Shown: positions 7,199-15,435 of the stretch, in pieces | How the letters are laid out: each line of letters opens with the position of its first letter | How positions within the stretch are numbered: the stretch's first letter is position 1 | Source of the DNA: Catellatospora methionotrophica | GTDB lineage: Bacteria > Actinomycetota > Actinomycetes > Mycobacteriales > Micromonosporaceae | Length of the DNA: 64,000 nucleotides | Direction of reading: 5' to 3' | Assembly (NCBI RefSeq): GCF_011297335.1 | Contig: NZ_JAAOTJ010000001.1 | Span: forward strand, 744,001-808,000 | Notes under the pieces: generated by a model | What the model was told of the DNA's origin: nothing | The model's database searches: none | What the model saw: the letters and a program-made list of their open reading frames with translations, nothing else | Program-made: the position numbers and the translations under genes

Positions 7199-8953
7199 AT
7201 GCAGGCAGAGCGTACGGCGGGACAGCTGCGCTACGACCAGACGGTGACGATCAAGGCGCTGCCGCGGCCGAAGGAGGAGCCGGCGCGGCCGACCAAGAGC
7301 GAGAACCGGGTCTGCGGCGACAACCTGGTCTCGCCGCTGGAGCGGCAGATGTACAAGACGCCACTAGCCATGATCGACACCTGGGCGCGGGAGCAGGAGA
7401 TCTTCGGCACGCACGGCCCGGCGATCACGATCGAGAAGTCGTACCGCAAGTGGGAGGGCACCGCGCACCTGGAGATCGAGTCACCGGCCCTGCTGTCCAA
7501 CGACGGATTGACGCTGCACTTCAGCGTGACCGGCAACCCGGACTACATGGCCCAGCCGCAGGACCTGATCCCGATCTACCTGGAGACCCCGACCGCCGAG
7601 CCGAACAAGCCGGGCGAGCGGCAGCTGATGGTCGTGGTGATCGAGCCGACATGGGACTACAACCACTGGGAGATCCGGGTCGAGTACACGCTGGACCAGC
7701 TGGCCACGATCCTCAAGCTCAACCCGGGCGGTGCGGTGACCGCGAACACCATCACCCAGCGGTATCGCGAGCTGGGCCTGCGGGCGCAGTGGCTCGGCGT
7801 GGCCGACCAGCAGGAGGTCCAGATCAACGGGGTGCGGCACGAGAGCGGCGGGCTGGACCAGAAGGGCGGCTCGGGCAAGCTGCGGCTGGTCCCGTACACG
7901 CTGCTGGAGCTGGCCGGGACCGAGACCCGGCGCAACACGTCGTGGAACATGAGCGAGAAGCTCAACACCAGCCGCCCCGTGTTCGTCACCTTCGGCGAGA
8001 TCCTGCAGGGCGGCAAGGAGATGATGACGACCCTGGAGTGCGAGGCCGAGTACAAGCTGCCCCGCGAGGAGGACCTCGACCAGGTCATCATGGCCATGAA
8101 GAAACTGCACGGCGACGGAGAACTGCAGAAGGCGCTGGGCATCCTCAAGATGACCGGGGAGCAGAAGGAGTACGAGGACACCTACTTCGACCTGCCCGAC
8201 TCCTGCGACCTGCTGACCAACCAGATCGTGCTGCGCCGCCGGCACCGCGCCAAGGACGCCGAGGGCACGTTCCTGTTCGCGCTCAAGGGCGCGACCTACC
8301 ACAACGACAAGGACCGGCGGCTGCGCCTGGCCGCGCAGTGCCAGCTCAAGACGACTGCGCTGACGACCACAGCCGGGCAGGTGCTGCTGCGCCGGTTCCT
8401 GACCGACGACTCGGCAGACAACGCGGTCGGCCGTACGATGTGCCACGCGCTGAAGAACGCGCGGCCGGTGCTCGTGCGCCTGGCGCAGGAGGACGTCGTG
8501 CCGACGCTGACGATCGTGTCGAAGCGGGAGACGTTCACGATGACGCTGGCCAACGGTACGCAGATCGACTTCAGCGCGGACAAGGCCACCGGGCGGCTCG
8601 GCGACGGGCGGTCGGCGGCGGTCTACAGCTTCGAGTTCGGCGTCGGTCACCCGGCGCTGACCCAGGCCGCGACCTCCGGCGGCCCGACCACCGGCGGCGA
8701 CGGCGACGCGCCCAAGAAGACCTCGGTCAAGGACAGGATCAACCAGTTCGTGGGTGCCGCGCCGCAGATCGTGCGGCCCTACCACGTGCCGGCCGACCTG
8801 GAGAACCCTGCCGTGTTCGACCAGCCCGACTACCAGCAGTTCGTCCACCTGCTGAACGCCGTGGTCGGCAAGGTGTTCCAGCTCGACATCCAGCGCCTCG
8901 AACTGGGCGGCAACAAGGCCCACGACCTCGCCAAGCTGCTCAAGCTCATCTGA
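7199..8953 (+). CDS. CYTH/triphosphate-tunnel-like protein with a large N-terminal domain
   Basis: A 584-residue cytosolic protein with no signal or membrane segment. About residues 278-530 look like a CYTH (triphosphate tunnel) fold. The signature ExExK appears as EAEYK at 282-286 (in the context ECEAEYKL). It is followed by a strand pair YFDLPDSCDLL, LRRRHR and FLFALKG, and later the acidic strand YSFEFGVGHP. Family members hydrolyse or cyclise triphosphates (adenylate cyclase IV, thiamine triphosphatase, polyphosphate-related enzymes). Residues 1-275 form a domain I do not recognise; residues 530-584 include DRINQFVGAAPQIVR. The ATG is supported by GAGGAG seven bases upstream. The CYTH call rests on motif order only. 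Confidence 0.6.
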   Translation: MQAERTAGQLRYDQTVTIKALPRPKEEPARPTKSENRVCGDNLVSPLERQMYKTPLAMIDTWAREQEIFGTHGPAITIEKSYRKWEGTAHLEIESPALLSNDGLTLHFSVTGNPDYMAQPQDLIPIYLETPTAEPNKPGERQLMVVVIEPTWDYNHWEIRVEYTLDQLATILKLNPGGAVTANTITQRYRELGLRAQWLGVADQQEVQINGVRHESGGLDQKGGSGKLRLVPYTLLELAGTETRRNTSWNMSEKLNTSRPVFVTFGEILQGGKEMMTTLECEAEYKLPREEDLDQVIMAMKKLHGDGELQKALGILKMTGEQKEYEDTYFDLPDSCDLLTNQIVLRRRHRAKDAEGTFLFALKGATYHNDKDRRLRLAAQCQLKTTALTTTAGQVLLRRFLTDDSADNAVGRTMCHALKNARPVLVRLAQEDVVPTLTIVSKRETFTMTLANGTQIDFSADKATGRLGDGRSAAVYSFEFGVGHPALTQAATSGGPTTGGDGDAPKKTSVKDRINQFVGAAPQIVRPYHVPADLENPAVFDQPDYQQFVHLLNAVVGKVFQLDIQRLELGGNKAHDLAKLLKLI

Positions 8954-9114
8954 CCTCTCCCACGGCCGGGGCGGTGCGCGCGATACCCGCCGCGCCGCCC
9001 CGGCCGGGTGCCGGAGCGCGGCCTGGCGCATCCGGTGACTCTCCTCGATACCCCGCTGACACCCGGCAGGAAAGGCCTTGCCAAGGTGGACGTCCCCGGC
9101 GAACGATCAGTGCC

Positions 9115-9795
9115 GTGCCGATCGTAGGGATGGACGCCGCAATTGCGCCCGGCGGAGTCGTCGTCGTCATCGACGTCATCCGGGCCTTCACGACGGCGGC
9201 GGTCGCCTTTGAGCGTGGTGTGCCCGAGATCGCCTGCGCGCCGACCGCCGAGGCAGGCCGCGGCCTGCGGCGGCTGCACCCGGACCGCCTGCTGATCGGG
9301 GAGACCGGTGGGCTCAGGCCGGCGGACTTCGACTTCGGCAACTCGCCGTTCGAGATGTCGACGGCGCCGCTGCACGGCCGGCGGGTGATCCAGGCGACGT
9401 CGAACGGCACGCTCGGGCTCTCCCGGTGTCCGGCCCCGGCGGCGCTGCTGGCGGTGTCGGCGCGCAACGTCGGTGCCACCGCGCGGTGGATCGCCGGCAA
9501 CCACCCCGGGGTCGCGTGGACGCTCGTCTGCACCGGTCAGACCGCCGAGGACCGGGCCTGTGCGAAGCACCTGAACGCCCTGCTCGACGGGTCGGCACCG
9601 CGAACGGCGGAACTGGTCTCCGGCATCAGGGACGGCGCCGCGGAACATGATCGGCACTATGCGCGGCTACCCGCGGCCGAACGCGTCGACATCTCGCGCG
9701 ACCTGGGCTTCTGCTGCGATGTCGACAGCTCCGCATTCGCCATGGTCGGCGAGGTTCACAAAGATCACGTCGTACTCACCAAGGTGCCCTGCTGA
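9115..9795 (+). CDS. 2-phosphosulfolactate phosphatase-like (ComB family) protein
   Basis: A 226-residue ComB-family protein. Recognisable family blocks are VVVVIDVIRAFTTAAVA near the N-terminus, LIGETGG, DFGNSP and VIQATSNGT, followed by LVCTGQ. ComB hydrolyses 2-phosphosulfolactate in coenzyme M synthesis in methanogens. Many actinomycetes carry a homologue without that pathway, so the true substrate is unknown. GTG at 9115 and ATG at 9130 are both possible starts; neither has a strong ribosome site. It lies 161 bases after the CYTH gene on the same strand. Confidence 0.75.
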   Translation: MPIVGMDAAIAPGGVVVVIDVIRAFTTAAVAFERGVPEIACAPTAEAGRGLRRLHPDRLLIGETGGLRPADFDFGNSPFEMSTAPLHGRRVIQATSNGTLGLSRCPAPAALLAVSARNVGATARWIAGNHPGVAWTLVCTGQTAEDRACAKHLNALLDGSAPRTAELVSGIRDGAAEHDRHYARLPAAERVDISRDLGFCCDVDSSAFAMVGEVHKDHVVLTKVPC

Positions 9796-9836
9796 ATCGG
9801 CGGGTCCGACCTCACGGCGCTCGCGTACCTGCCCCG

Positions 9837-10307
9837 TCACCAGCCTGACGTCTCCGGGCCGCCCTTGAACGGGCCGATGACATCGCGGGTGATCCAGCCG
9901 CCGTAGAAGTCCCCGGCCTGCGGCACGACCGTCTCCCCGTCGACGGAGCAGGCGTCGAGTTTGGAAGGGTAGAAGGCGAGCATCCCGGCCAGGTCCTCGT
10001 AGCCGGGTGTGGGCGACTCGTAGGACCAGGCCGCCTCCGTGATGACGGCGCCGTCCACGACGAGGTCCCAATAGGATGCCGCCCCTTTGAACTCGCACCA
10101 GCTGCGGCGCCCGCCCGGCCGCAACGGCAGGAGCACCGCGTCGCGGGGCACGTAGTAGACGGGTGGATGTGACGTCTCCAGCACCCGCCATGCCTGCTCG
10201 GTGTCGAAGACCAGGTGCGCGCCGTGCCGTGCCGCGACCCGGCGCGGGCACCGCTCCAACCTCGGCGGGCGCGGATAGTCCCAGACGCTTTCCACCATGT
10301 CCGCCAT
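9837..10307 (-). CDS. DUF427 protein
   Basis: A 156-residue protein of the DUF427 family, recognised by WDYPRPPRLE, TSHPPVYYVPRDAVL, SWCEFKGAASYWDL and WSYESPTPGYEDLAGMLAFY. The family is a small beta-rich fold, common in actinomycetes, with no settled function. The conserved Cys-Glu-Phe-Lys-Gly segment and the Tyr-Tyr-Pro-rich loop may form a ligand pocket (inference). The start is the ATG at 10307; an in-frame start at 10352 would add only low-complexity Arg/Pro residues. It converges with the ComB-like gene. Confidence 0.85.
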   Translation of the reverse strand: MADMVESVWDYPRPPRLERCPRRVAARHGAHLVFDTEQAWRVLETSHPPVYYVPRDAVLLPLRPGGRRSWCEFKGAASYWDLVVDGAVITEAAWSYESPTPGYEDLAGMLAFYPSKLDACSVDGETVVPQAGDFYGGWITRDVIGPFKGGPETSGW

Positions 10308-10350
10308 CGTAGGCACGTCGACCCGGCCAGGCGACCTGGGCGAACGTCGC

Positions 10351-10402
10351 ACCAGGTTTGGGGTGATCAGCCCTTAACCAGGTTTGGGGTGATCAGCCCT
10401 TA
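10351..10402. repeat. Two tandem 26-bp units, each with hyphenated dyad symmetry
   Basis: The unit ACCAGGTTTGGGGTGATCAG plus CCCTTA occurs twice without a gap (10351-10376 and 10377-10402), followed by a further ACC. Across each unit and the next bases the pattern GGTT-N2-GGG-N7-CCC-N2-AACC is symmetric. It lies between the DUF427 start and the small gene at 10516 and could be a paired operator. Confidence 0.6.
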
Positions 10403-10515
10403 ACCGGGCAAATCAACGCACGAATCGACGCAGCATCGCCGAGCACACCCCACCGCACCGCATTCCGGCCCATGCTCGAGGTTGACGGCTTCCCGCACGA
10501 CCAGAGGAGAAGGCA

Positions 10516-10734
10516 ATGACGACAGCAGTACGCGACGACGTGCACTTCGCCGATTTCGGCAAGGAGATGTGGGACTTCCTCACGGGACGGCATGCGAGCA
10601 TCTCGTACCGGTTCCGGGACATGGAGGTCCAGGTCCCCCGGAGCACCGGGACCGACTCACCCCGCGCCATCTGGGTGCTCAACGGCGCGCTGGAGATCAC
10701 CACGAGCGACGGCGACGATGCTGCACGCCGGTAG
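10516..10734 (+). CDS. Small hypothetical protein
   Basis: A 72-residue protein, MTTAVRDDVHFADFGKEMWD at the N-terminus, without signal peptide or membrane segment. GAGGAGAAGGCA before the ATG is a strong ribosome site. It contains FLTGRHASISYRFRDMEVQV and VLNGALEITTSDGD, a two-strand pattern typical of a small beta-sheet protein. No family is assigned. Its 3' end overlaps the next gene by 17 bases in another frame, so the two are probably translated together. Confidence 0.6.
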   Translation: MTTAVRDDVHFADFGKEMWDFLTGRHASISYRFRDMEVQVPRSTGTDSPRAIWVLNGALEITTSDGDDAARR

Positions 10735-11092
10735 CCGGACCGCGGCCATTTCCGGTGCGGTCGACATCGTGGTGACCACGGGCGGCGGCGGCACCACGGG
10801 GCGGCTGCTGGCCGCCCCGGGCGCGCCCATCGTCGTCACCTTCGACGACACCGCCCTCGTGGTCGCGTCGCTGCCGCGGTCCGCAGCGCTGCGGACCACG
10901 GTCGGCAGGCTCGCCGCGCTGGGCCGGGTGGAGGTAAGGAGACCTGACGGCACCTGGCTGCTGCGGCTCTACTGGCACGCCGGACGACTGCGGCGCTGGT
11001 GGAGCCCCGCCGGTCTGCGCATGATCTCCCGAGCAGCCCTCCTGCGGGCAGGCGCGCCCCGCCGCAGCAGGGGCACAGCCGACCAGTACTGA
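10718..11092 (+). CDS. Hypothetical protein coupled to the preceding small gene
   Basis: A 124-residue basic protein starting at the ATG inside the end of the previous gene (17-base overlap, +1 frame). It contains VDIVVTTGGGGTTGRLLAAP, APIVVTFDDTALVVASLP and WLLRLYWHAGRLRRWWSP; the alternating pattern suggests a beta-rich domain. No known family was recognised. The overlap leaves open that the two frames were one gene before a frameshift, but each part reads as an independent protein with its own ends. Confidence 0.5.
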   Translation: MLHAGSRTAAISGAVDIVVTTGGGGTTGRLLAAPGAPIVVTFDDTALVVASLPRSAALRTTVGRLAALGRVEVRRPDGTWLLRLYWHAGRLRRWWSPAGLRMISRAALLRAGAPRRSRGTADQY

Positions 11093-11108
11093 CCGCGCCG
11101 GGCTTCAC

Positions 11109-11630
11109 TCATCCGTCGGTGACGCGCTTGGGCTGGACCGGCCCTTCCCGCCTGGCAGCCTCACGAGACTCGACGATGGCGGCGGTCATCCTCCTGATCA
11201 CGGCGGCGGCGATCACCAGGTCAGCCGTGGGCAGGCCATCGGCGGCGGCTTCCATCCGGCGGCCCAGCGGCTGGAAGAACTCCCTTGCCATCTGCAGCGC
11301 CCGTGGGCGCACCTGCAGCGTCACCCGGCGGCGATCGCGCGGGTCGCGCTGGCGCTCCAGATGGTCGGCGGCCTCCAGGCGGTCGATCAGCGACGTGGTC
11401 GCGGGCGCGCCCAGGCCCAGGCGAGCGGCGAGTTCGCCGGCGGTGAGCGGCTGGCCCTCCTGGCTGCCGGCGGCGATCCACATGATCGCGTTGAGGTCGT
11501 TGCGGCCGAGTCCATGCGCTCTGGCGAAGACGTCGACGAACACGTCGCTCTCGACCGAGCTCGCCTGCAGCGACCGGATCAGCTCGTCCAGTGCGGCCAC
11601 CCGCTCGGGGACCCCGTGTTGCTCGGCCAT
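11109..11630 (-). CDS. MarR-family transcriptional regulator
   Basis: A 173-residue winged-helix regulator. The recognition region AGELAARLGLGAPATTSLID and the wing motif RDPRDRRRVTLQV are typical of MarR. Family members bind short palindromes as dimers and release DNA when a small toxic ligand binds. It is divergent from the MMPL transporter gene, and a 43-bp AT-rich dyad fills the space right behind its start, so autoregulation and control of the exporter are likely. The start is ATG at 11630; a GTG at 11639 is the alternative and would touch the dyad. Confidence 0.9.
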   Translation of the reverse strand: MAEQHGVPERVAALDELIRSLQASSVESDVFVDVFARAHGLGRNDLNAIMWIAAGSQEGQPLTAGELAARLGLGAPATTSLIDRLEAADHLERQRDPRDRRRVTLQVRPRALQMAREFFQPLGRRMEAAADGLPTADLVIAAAVIRRMTAAIVESREAARREGPVQPKRVTDG

Positions 11631-11640
11631 GGCGGTCACT

Positions 11641-11683
11641 ATATCATTTCGACGATCGAATAATTCGATAGACGAAATAATAT
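11641..11683. promoter_or_regulatory. Large dyad operator between marR and the MMPL exporter
   Basis: A 43-base palindrome centred on 11662. The 21-base arms match at 18 positions: ATATCATTTCGACGATCGAA on the left against the complement of the right arm ending GACGAAATAATAT. It is the most AT-rich sequence for several kb, sits between divergent start codons, and is long enough for two MarR dimers or one wide site overlapping both promoters. Confidence 0.75.
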
Positions 11684-11719
11684 GGTACCGTCCGCCAGAA
11701 CGACAGGAGTCACCAGACC

Positions 11720-13861
11720 ATGGGCGCGCGCCTCGCCATATGGATCACCAGCCGGCTCGGGGCAGGCATCGTCCTGCTCACCACCCTGGCACTGTCCACG
11801 CTGGTATTCCTCACCAGCCCGGCCCAGCCTGAGGCCGGCCCCACCGACGGGCTCCCGGAAGGCAAGCAGTCCACCCGGGTGACCGAGCTGATGGACCGCT
11901 TCCCCAGCGGCCGGGCCGAGTCCGCGATCGTCGTGTTCGAACGCGCCGACGCCGCCCTCACCCCGGCCGACCGCCAGTCGCTGGACGCCACCCGCGACAC
12001 CATCGCCCGCCAGGCCCAGGTGACCGCGCCACCGCCGCTGCGCTACGCCACCGACGAACGCGCCGCGCTACTGGTCGTGCCCCTGGCACCCGGCCTCGAT
12101 GACGAGACCCGCAACGGCACCGTCGACAACCTGCGCGCGGTGCTGCGCGCGGACGCCGCCGCGCTGCCCGACGGGCTGACCGCCCAGGTCACCGGCGGTG
12201 CCGCCTTCGGCCGCGACATCTCCGCCGCATTCGCCGGAGCCGACGTCACGCTCCTGATCGCCACCGCGATCGTCGTGGCCGTGCTGCTGCTGGTCACCTA
12301 CCGCAGCCCCATTCTCTGGATCGTCCCGCTCGCCGTCGTCGGCCTCGGCGACCAGGTCGCCGCGAAACTGCTGCCCTGGATCGGCCGCCTGATCGGCGAA
12401 CCCACCGACGCCTCCATCGGCGGCATCGTCTCGGTGCTCGTCTTCGGCGCCGGCACCGACTACGCCCTGCTGCTCATCTCCCGCTACCGCGAGGAGCTGC
12501 GGCGCACTCCTGACCGCAGGGCCGCCCTGGCCACCGCCGTACGCGCCGCCGGCCCGGCGGTCATCGGCAGCGCGGGCACCGTCATCCTGGCCCTGCTGAC
12601 CCTCATCACCGCGGTGCTCACCAGCAACCGCACCCTCGGTATCGCCGCCGCGGCCGGAGTCGGCGTGGCCCTGCTGTTCGGGCTCATCGTGCTGCCCGCC
12701 GCGCTGGCCTTCCTGCCACGCGGGGCGTTCTGGCCGCTGGTGCCCACCGTCGGCAGCGCCGAGACCAGCGAATCAGGCATCTGGGCGCGCATCGCCGCAC
12801 TGGTCGCCCGACGACCCGTCGGCGTGCTCATCACCGCCGGGGTCGTGCTCGCCGCCCTCAGCGCGGGCCTGCTCACCACGAGCATCGGGCTGTCCCAGAC
12901 CGAGCAGTTCCGCACGAAGGTCGAATCGGTGGAGGCGCAGAAGGCACTGGCCGCGCACTTCCCCGCCGGGTCCGCCCAGCCGGTGCTCGTCGTGACCGAC
13001 GCCGCCACCGCCGGGCAGACCGCCGACGCCGCCCGGCAGACCGCCGGCGTGGCCGCCGTCGGCCGACCTGAGACCTCCACGGACGGCGCCCTCGCGCTGA
13101 TCAGCGTGCAGCTGACCGACAAGTCGGGCACCACCGGCGCCGACAGCACCGTCACGGCCCTGCGCGACCGGCTGACACCCGCGGGCACACTCGTCGGCGG
13201 CCAGCCCGCCGCAGACCTCGACCAGCGTGACGCCAACGCCCGCGACAACGCGGTGGTGGCCCCGCTCGTGCTGGCCGTCGTGCTGCTCGTGCTGATCGCG
13301 CTGCTGCGCTCGGTGGTCGGGCCGCTGCTGCTCCTGCTCACCGTGGTCATCAGCTTCGCCGCCAGCCTCGGGGCCGCCAGCCTGGTGTTCGCCGCGCTGG
13401 ACATCCCGGCCCTGGCCTCCAGCGTGCCCCTGCTGGCGTTCCTGTTCCTGGTCGCGCTCGGCGTCGACTACAACATCTTCCTCGTCAGCAGGGCAAAGGA
13501 GGAGACCACGGCACGCGGCGACACCCGCGTCGGCATGCTGCGGGCACTGTCGGCGACCGGCGGCGTCATCACCTCCGCCGGGGTCCTGCTCGCCGCGGTC
13601 TTCGCGGTGCTGGGCGTGCTGCCGGTCATCGTGCTCACCCAGCTCGGCATCATCGTCGGCATCGGCGTCCTGCTCGACACGCTGCTCGTCCGCACCCTGG
13701 TCGTGCCCGCCATCGCCGTGCTGCTGGGACGGCGGTTCTGGTGGCCGTCGAACCCCGGCACACCACCGGGCGCGATCAACCCGCCGCGCGAGAGCCACCC
13801 TGCGGACCTGCGCCAGACCGCGCGTGCCGTTCCGGCGGCCGAAAGCGCCACCCGCGGCTGA
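11720..13861 (+). CDS. MMPL/RND-type membrane transporter
   Basis: A 713-residue transporter of the MMPL group within the RND superfamily. It shows the duplicated RND plan: one helix, a large outer loop (about residues 40-160), five helices, a basic cytosolic loop, then a second copy. Key proton-relay motifs are FGAGTDYALLLISRYREE (first half, near residue 245) and LGVDYNIFLVSRAKEE (second half, near 580). These proteins export lipids, siderophores or drugs using proton motive force. ACAGGAG lies ten bases before the ATG. With the divergent MarR gene and shared operator this looks like a regulated efflux unit. A strong hairpin follows the stop. Confidence 0.92.
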   Translation: MGARLAIWITSRLGAGIVLLTTLALSTLVFLTSPAQPEAGPTDGLPEGKQSTRVTELMDRFPSGRAESAIVVFERADAALTPADRQSLDATRDTIARQAQVTAPPPLRYATDERAALLVVPLAPGLDDETRNGTVDNLRAVLRADAAALPDGLTAQVTGGAAFGRDISAAFAGADVTLLIATAIVVAVLLLVTYRSPILWIVPLAVVGLGDQVAAKLLPWIGRLIGEPTDASIGGIVSVLVFGAGTDYALLLISRYREELRRTPDRRAALATAVRAAGPAVIGSAGTVILALLTLITAVLTSNRTLGIAAAAGVGVALLFGLIVLPAALAFLPRGAFWPLVPTVGSAETSESGIWARIAALVARRPVGVLITAGVVLAALSAGLLTTSIGLSQTEQFRTKVESVEAQKALAAHFPAGSAQPVLVVTDAATAGQTADAARQTAGVAAVGRPETSTDGALALISVQLTDKSGTTGADSTVTALRDRLTPAGTLVGGQPAADLDQRDANARDNAVVAPLVLAVVLLVLIALLRSVVGPLLLLLTVVISFAASLGAASLVFAALDIPALASSVPLLAFLFLVALGVDYNIFLVSRAKEETTARGDTRVGMLRALSATGGVITSAGVLLAAVFAVLGVLPVIVLTQLGIIVGIGVLLDTLLVRTLVVPAIAVLLGRRFWWPSNPGTPPGAINPPRESHPADLRQTARAVPAAESATRG

Positions 13862-13864
13862 GCC

Positions 13865-13908
13865 GCGTCCTGCGGCGGCCGGCCGAGCCGACGGCCGCCG
13901 CAGGACGC
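13865..13908 (+). terminator. Terminator after the MMPL gene
   Basis: A perfect 17-bp inverted repeat (GCGTCCTGCGGCGGCCG at 13865-13881 with its complement at 13892-13908) and a 10-base loop start four bases after the MMPL stop. Confidence 0.8.
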
Positions 13909-14160
13909 ACAGCACGTCAGGGACCGGACAGGTCGAGGTCCCAAACCGAGCGGGTAGCAGAAGAACGACGGGGACTCATCGCACCCCCGCGCGGCCGCGG
14001 TGTCTGAACGCGCCGCGACCTGACCGGCGGCGGCGGGCCTGCGAACAACGCCAATGCCGCACATGGTCATAACTGCGACTACCTTCCGTTGCGCGGTGAT
14101 GATCTCTCCGTTATGGTCCACCTGCCTTGCACATGAAACACCTTCACGGGGGAAAACAAC

Positions 14161-15249
14161 GTGGCACGCATTCGCCGACGGCTGCCGCTGCGCGCCGCCG
14201 CCTTCCCGGGCGCACTGCTCGCGGCACTGATGGGCACCGCCGTCCTCGCGACCCCGGTCGCCGCGCACCAGGCCAACCCGAGTGTCCCCGTGATGGGTAT
14301 CCGGTCGATCGGCGACGTCGTGGCCACCCGCGACACCCTGCGCGTCGACAAGGTCGTCATGGAGATCGGCTTCGTCGGCACGCAGCAGATCACTTTCCGG
14401 TTCGACCTGGACACGAGCCAGGTCGGCGCTCCGGCCGGGTTCCTGGCCGACCAGGCGGACCCGGCCTGCCGGACGCTCGGCACCGCCCCGGCCGCCACCG
14501 TGGAATGCGCGTACACCAGGCAGATCACCGCGGGTAAGGACGAGGAGTTCACCTTCGGCCACCGGATCGGCCCGCCCGGCCCGCCCGGCAGGCCCGAGGT
14601 CGAGATGACCGTCACCGTCGGTGAGCTGTCGCAGCGCAGAACCCTCGTCGCCAACCGGGTCAAGCCGGAGTCCGACTTCGTGGTGACCACCGGCGCGCCG
14701 GCCCAGGGACACGTCGGCGAGACCGTCGAATTCACCTGGACGCTCACCAACGTCGGGCCGGACGCGGTGTGGGACTACCCGGGCATGATCAAGCTGACCG
14801 CACCCGCCGGCACCGAGTTCCCCCCGCTGGCGCAGATCACCAAGCCCGAAGGCCTCGGCTGTAACGACCGCACGGCGTCCAAGACCAACCTGGACTGCTG
14901 GTTCGTGGTCGTGAAGCCGGGCGCGGCCAACGCCCGCCGGGTCACCTGGCCACTGAAGATCGTGTCAGCGACCGTCGGTGAAGGACGGGTCACCGCGACG
15001 CTGTCCAACACGACCGGCCAGCACCCCGAGGCTGACTACGAGGACCCGACCCCCGCCGACAACACCGCCCCGATCCGGGTGTCGGTGCTGGGCACCGGCG
15101 AGACGGGCACCGCCAGCCCCTCACCCGGCACCGACGGCCAGTTGCCCACCACCGGCTCCAAGACGGGCCTGATCATCGGGGTGGGCCTGGCCGCGGCCCT
15201 GGGCGGCGCGCTGCTGGTGTTCGCCACGCGACGGCGCTTCGCCGCCTGA
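14161..15249 (+). CDS. LPXTG-type cell-surface protein
   Basis: A 362-residue exported protein. The N-terminus has a signal peptide ending near PVAAHQA. The C-terminus has a classic sorting signal: LPTTG at residues 328-332, a hydrophobic helix, and the basic tail RRRFAA. A sortase would therefore link it to peptidoglycan. The body contains two beta-sandwich-like regions; the second (about 180-310) has the DUF11/CARDB-like pattern VGETVEFTWTLTNVGPDAVW and ends in an acidic, Pro/Thr-rich spacer. A structural or adhesive role is likely; no enzyme motif was seen. GTG start with GGGGGAAAACAAC just upstream. Confidence 0.8.
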   Translation: MARIRRRLPLRAAAFPGALLAALMGTAVLATPVAAHQANPSVPVMGIRSIGDVVATRDTLRVDKVVMEIGFVGTQQITFRFDLDTSQVGAPAGFLADQADPACRTLGTAPAATVECAYTRQITAGKDEEFTFGHRIGPPGPPGRPEVEMTVTVGELSQRRTLVANRVKPESDFVVTTGAPAQGHVGETVEFTWTLTNVGPDAVWDYPGMIKLTAPAGTEFPPLAQITKPEGLGCNDRTASKTNLDCWFVVVKPGAANARRVTWPLKIVSATVGEGRVTATLSNTTGQHPEADYEDPTPADNTAPIRVSVLGTGETGTASPSPGTDGQLPTTGSKTGLIIGVGLAAALGGALLVFATRRRFAA

Positions 15250-15253
15250 GCGC

Positions 15254-15289
15254 CACCGGCACGGCGCGCAGCAGCGCGCCGTGCCGGTG
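15254..15289 (+). terminator. Terminator after the LPXTG gene
   Basis: A perfect 16-bp inverted repeat (CACCGGCACGGCGCGC and its complement) with a four-base loop AGCA begins four bases past the stop. Confidence 0.85.
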
Positions 15290-15345
15290 CCATTCGCGGT
15301 TCACGAACGGCCGGGGCCTGGACACTTCTCTGGGAGGATGGGCTC

Positions 15346-15435
15346 GTGGACGACTGCCGACGCGCGGTGCCGGGCGGTGCGGTGGCGACGCTCACCGCGC
15401 CGGTCGTCATGGCGAAGCCCGATGGAACCCGCTGA
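15346..15435 (+). CDS. Possible 29-residue leader ORF overlapping the DUF3253 start
   Basis: A GTG with GGGAGG eight bases upstream opens a 29-codon frame (product MDDCRRAVPGG to AKPDGTR). Its stop at 15433-15435 lies inside the DUF3253 gene, 11 bases past that ATG. The good ribosome site and the overlap suggest translational coupling, but the peptide matches nothing known and may not be real. Confidence 0.3.
   Translation: MDDCRRAVPGGAVATLTAPVVMAKPDGTR

Noticed and set aside
5755-9795. A 1346-codon plus-strand open frame
   Set aside because: It runs antisense through the lysozyme-like gene and out of frame through the CYTH gene. Only its last part (from 9115), the ComB-like gene, has real protein character. 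Such long open frames are expected opposite GC-rich genes.
10351-10402. CRISPR-like direct repeats
   Set aside because: Only two units and no spacer between them, so this is a plain tandem repeat. No cas genes are in the window.
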